Origin: Oscillospiraceae bacterium
Lineage (GTDB): Bacteria > Bacillota > Clostridia > Oscillospirales > Oscillospiraceae
DNA length: 44,442 bases
Direction: 5' to 3'
Assembly: GCA_017416325.1 (NCBI GenBank)
Contig: JAFQCV010000007.1
Span: 1-44,442, forward strand
Positions within the stretch are counted from its first letter, which is position 1; the number at the start of each line of letters is the position of its first letter. A program made the translations under genes and the position numbers. The notes under the pieces are model-generated. The model was given only the letters and a program-made list of their open reading frames with translations, searched no databases and had not been told where the DNA came from. Positions 43,501 through 44,442 of this stretch are shown piece by piece.

Positions 43501-44043
43501 GTAGATAACGATACCCCAGGTTTCCTCACTGGTACCAGCACCTTCCGGAAGCAGAGAACCGCTGCGCAGGAAGTTTGCAAGGGTTGTCCAGTTGGCATCT
43601 TCCACAGACGCGACGACACCTGCGCGGTCAGTAGCTGTAATGCCACCTTCCACAACGCCAACCTTCAGCACCTGAGACAGGCCGTAGAGGTTGCTGCCGT
43701 CCACAACAAAGTTTTCGTTGGCAGTGTTGATGGCAAGCTGATAGGCCAGTGCGAGGTCGCCCTCGTTGGTAATACGCAGGTTCTCATAGGACACCACACC
43801 GGGTTCCCACAGAATGGGATCACCCTGCAGATCCATAAACAGCTTGGTGTTGGAATCCACCTGTTCGTTGCTTACTGCGGCATTACTGTGGAACAATTCT
43901 ACATCTAAATTACCCGCAGCAATGGTGTTGATGCCAGTCATCACGGAATCTGTAAACCATGCGAAGGTTGTACCCATCAGCATGGAAAAACACAGAAGCA
44001 ACGATATCAGGCTTTTAAACAATGCACTCTTTTTGTATTTCAT
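40600..44043 (-). CDS. Large SipW-exported surface protein with beta-helix domain
   Basis: This is a 1147-residue secreted protein homologous to its giant neighbour. A SipW-type signal (1-30, GTTFAWF) and TasA-like domain (30-230) are almost the same as in the neighbour. A beta-helix domain covers about 438-715, with the shared DVCANYQYY, YRYAGMMIG and DYQMSRL segments. Then come InlB-like strands, a calcium-loop-like DNDGDGVTD near 965, and one BspA-type leucine-rich repeat (VEIPDSV...ITSIAEKAFSG) near 985-1025. The C-terminus ends in CDCSTCK plus a short tail, with no sortase motif and no Hint domain. AAGGAG lies 7 nt before the ATG at 44043. Confidence 0.85.
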   Translation of the reverse strand: MKYKKSALFKSLISLLLCFSMLMGTTFAWFTDSVMTGINTIAAGNLDVELFHSNAAVSNEQVDSNTKLFMDLQGDPILWEPGVVSYENLRITNEGDLALAYQLAINTANENFVVDGSNLYGLSQVLKVGVVEGGITATDRAGVVASVEDANWTTLANFLRSGSLLPEGAGTSEETWGIVIYWEPGDNDNFWNLNNDKQLSEGDVLSIDLGIKLVASQDVYESDSLGNDYDSSASLMPTLAGTWTVSAPVIVENGVSAETVTIGGANARFTASVPAGVKIADGVEELSLTVSTTTEDKADVQLEVGQVGLSLDVHLEGTAGDNTVPIVINLGKIAPTGLYDGNIVLYHVENGKTIRMTQVADMDALDAHNEFYYNGLTGEVTLMMATFSTVYAAIDIGNPWNGTDVDTSWYSGDGPYTLDSAADLAGFAQLVAGGNTFAGKTVKLGANINMGGDAVLKDGKLCFHPIGVDVSGESDAISAFSGTFDGNNHTISNIYQNTWMLKGHYSEGYYNEAMGLFGLIDGGTVKNMVIDSMVCEGEFADMGCVTAYARGNCTFDNIRISNASMYSYNCRTAGIVGYDWIGETGSNLTFSNIEIDPTSTFGALWGSWDVACAGILGYKNDASKVTFTNCEVGCELDVFNDVCANYQYYDYRYAGMMIGTVGKDGDPSDQLTNGNITFNNCAVHYGDWVNHYHCELEANSPASYTEDYQMSRLDKIYSLSEIQNTDGSWKMAGNFVLLSGENKTCYHIVNNNGTLEKYDHTVEEDKQCVHTVFDQILTGYGWGATSTANGLYTTNVLYTITYINNGKVLDVTYVTDNSQAVSTTHTKAAEIAVAQMGSGYAFSHWMNAGSTKVENVADGNTQNVVLYPSFVGIYTATFVDLDGNILAWDTYTKNDYSSVQGKTVTAPAVADCEFDYWEVRVDKNGTVTKTKLSEYKFADNLDITIYPVYTYNGDVNLVPIDNDGDGVTDAYQVGGYSDPNGQNLVEIPDSVNGIKITSIAEKAFSGYDGVHAVVIPTTVTTVGSNVLAENWGFFDSGETVTIYYAGSYSDWVNKEAGFTDGWDNGLGTGSRIFFLNGNKQVDPSQGYLEYTHTGNGLWQSHSGSWSAPKAVTEALKTEYTGKCDCSTCKASNLDKPDKAYWDGITIS

Positions 44044-44100
44044 CGTACCTCTCCTTATGCTTTGCAAAGTACCTCTGCAAACAAAACTGTTCAAACATCC

Positions 44101-44138
44101 TCATCTTGCCTTACGGCAAGATGAGAGGGGTTCCCCTC
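44101..44138 (-). promoter_or_regulatory. Twin hairpins in the 5' leader of the 1147-aa gene
   Basis: TCATCTTGCC (44101-44110) pairs with GGCAAGATGA (44115-44124), a 10-bp stem with a 4-nt loop, and abuts GAGGGG/CCCCTC (44125-44138). It matches the leader of the neighbour gene in layout but not in sequence. Confidence 0.6.
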
Positions 44139-44187
44139 TGGCCGAACCCGGAAAGACACGGGAAGAAGGGATAATTTCGCTCATACA

Positions 44188-44335
44188 GCGATCAAAAGGT
44201 ACCGCATTTAAGGCTTCTCCTTGAGGCGAAGCTGACTGATGTGGTGTAGGCTGCGAAGCAGCCGTAAGTGCCGTTAGACGTCGCTGTGCGGCTACACCTC
44301 ATCCGCCCTCGCTATCGCTCGGCCACCTTCTCCTC
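44188..44335. repeat. MITE-like palindromic element, copy 2 (truncated)
   Basis: This matches 33601-33792 from GCGATCAAA through CCACCTTCTCC, with a 12-bp internal deletion near the left end and scattered changes. Similarity stops near 44336 before the right inverted end, where unrelated sequence begins. Confidence 0.75.
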
Positions 44336-44352
44336 TAGTAACCGCTGATTAA

Positions 44353-44442
44353 ATCGGCAAGAGTAAGTGGCGAGAGATTTTGACGCAAATTAAAGTTCAG
44401 AAAACGAAGGAATACTGTATGTATTTCGAGTTTTATGAACTG
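44353..44442 (+). other. Open frame running off the window end
   Basis: After a stop at 44350-44352 the plus frame stays open for 30 codons to the edge and reads SKWREILTQIKVQKTKE near its start. A TTG at 44380 has GAGAG upstream. The truncation of the adjacent repeat suggests that a separate inserted sequence begins here. Too short to name; it could be the edge of a mobile element. Confidence 0.25.

Overview
The window looks like a chromosomal segment of an anaerobic gut Clostridium-type bacterium, most likely Oscillospirales/Ruminococcaceae. I infer this from the moderately GC-rich Firmicutes-style genes with strong AGGAGG ribosome sites, CCA-encoded tRNAs, a rubrerythrin, a PotC-PotD fusion transporter, M18 aminopeptidase type 1, SipW-dependent (TasA-like) secreted proteins, and several families of short palindromic extragenic elements of the kind common in these genomes. 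No species can be named from the sequence alone.

Layout. 1-2.4 kb: two tRNA genes (Trp and a CAU tRNA), a DEDDh exonuclease and a rubrerythrin, then a striking array of small hairpins separated by ATATCGA. 2.4-7.6 kb: an aldo/keto reductase and, divergently, a four-gene catabolic operon (DapA/NanA-type aldolase, SDR dehydrogenase, unknown two-lobed cysteine protein, NagA-type deacetylase). 7.6-9.8 kb: a redox-cysteine pair (C_GCAxxG_C_C protein, DUF6062) and a divergent HTH/small-protein pair around a perfect palindrome. 9.8-13.9 kb: polyamine ABC transporter potA-potB-potCD. 14-19.8 kb: housekeeping genes on the minus strand (M18 aminopeptidase, coaE, Sua5/TsaC, tpiA, pgk, trmL). 20-23.9 kb on the plus strand: aspS, uxaC, tRNA-Gln, tRNA-Lys.

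23.9-25.4 kb is a small islet directly after tRNA-Lys: an HTH regulator and a membrane/zinc-ribbon protein bracketed by two near-perfect 133-bp direct repeats whose ends echo the tRNA-Lys 3' end. 25.6-30.2 kb is a six-gene minus-strand operon (LURP-one-like protein, LiaF-like membrane protein, DUF4097 protein, NatA/NatB-type ABC transporter, PPOX-fold protein), probably concerned with the cell envelope.

30.4-44 kb is the most distinctive region. It is a minus-strand surface-protein locus with five proteins that carry TasA/SipW-type export signals, one protein with a PPKTG sortase signal, two tiny membrane proteins, and two very large homologous secreted proteins. The larger (2175 aa) ends in InlB-type repeats followed by a Hint (Hedgehog/intein-type) self-processing domain and a short conserved-looking tail. 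Neither a SipW peptidase nor a sortase is inside the window. I regard this locus as the best candidate for a little-described system: a SipW-exported matrix or adhesin apparatus with an autoprocessing C-terminus. Repeats have shaped the locus: one palindromic element lies in frame inside a signal peptide, and copies of another flank the giant genes.
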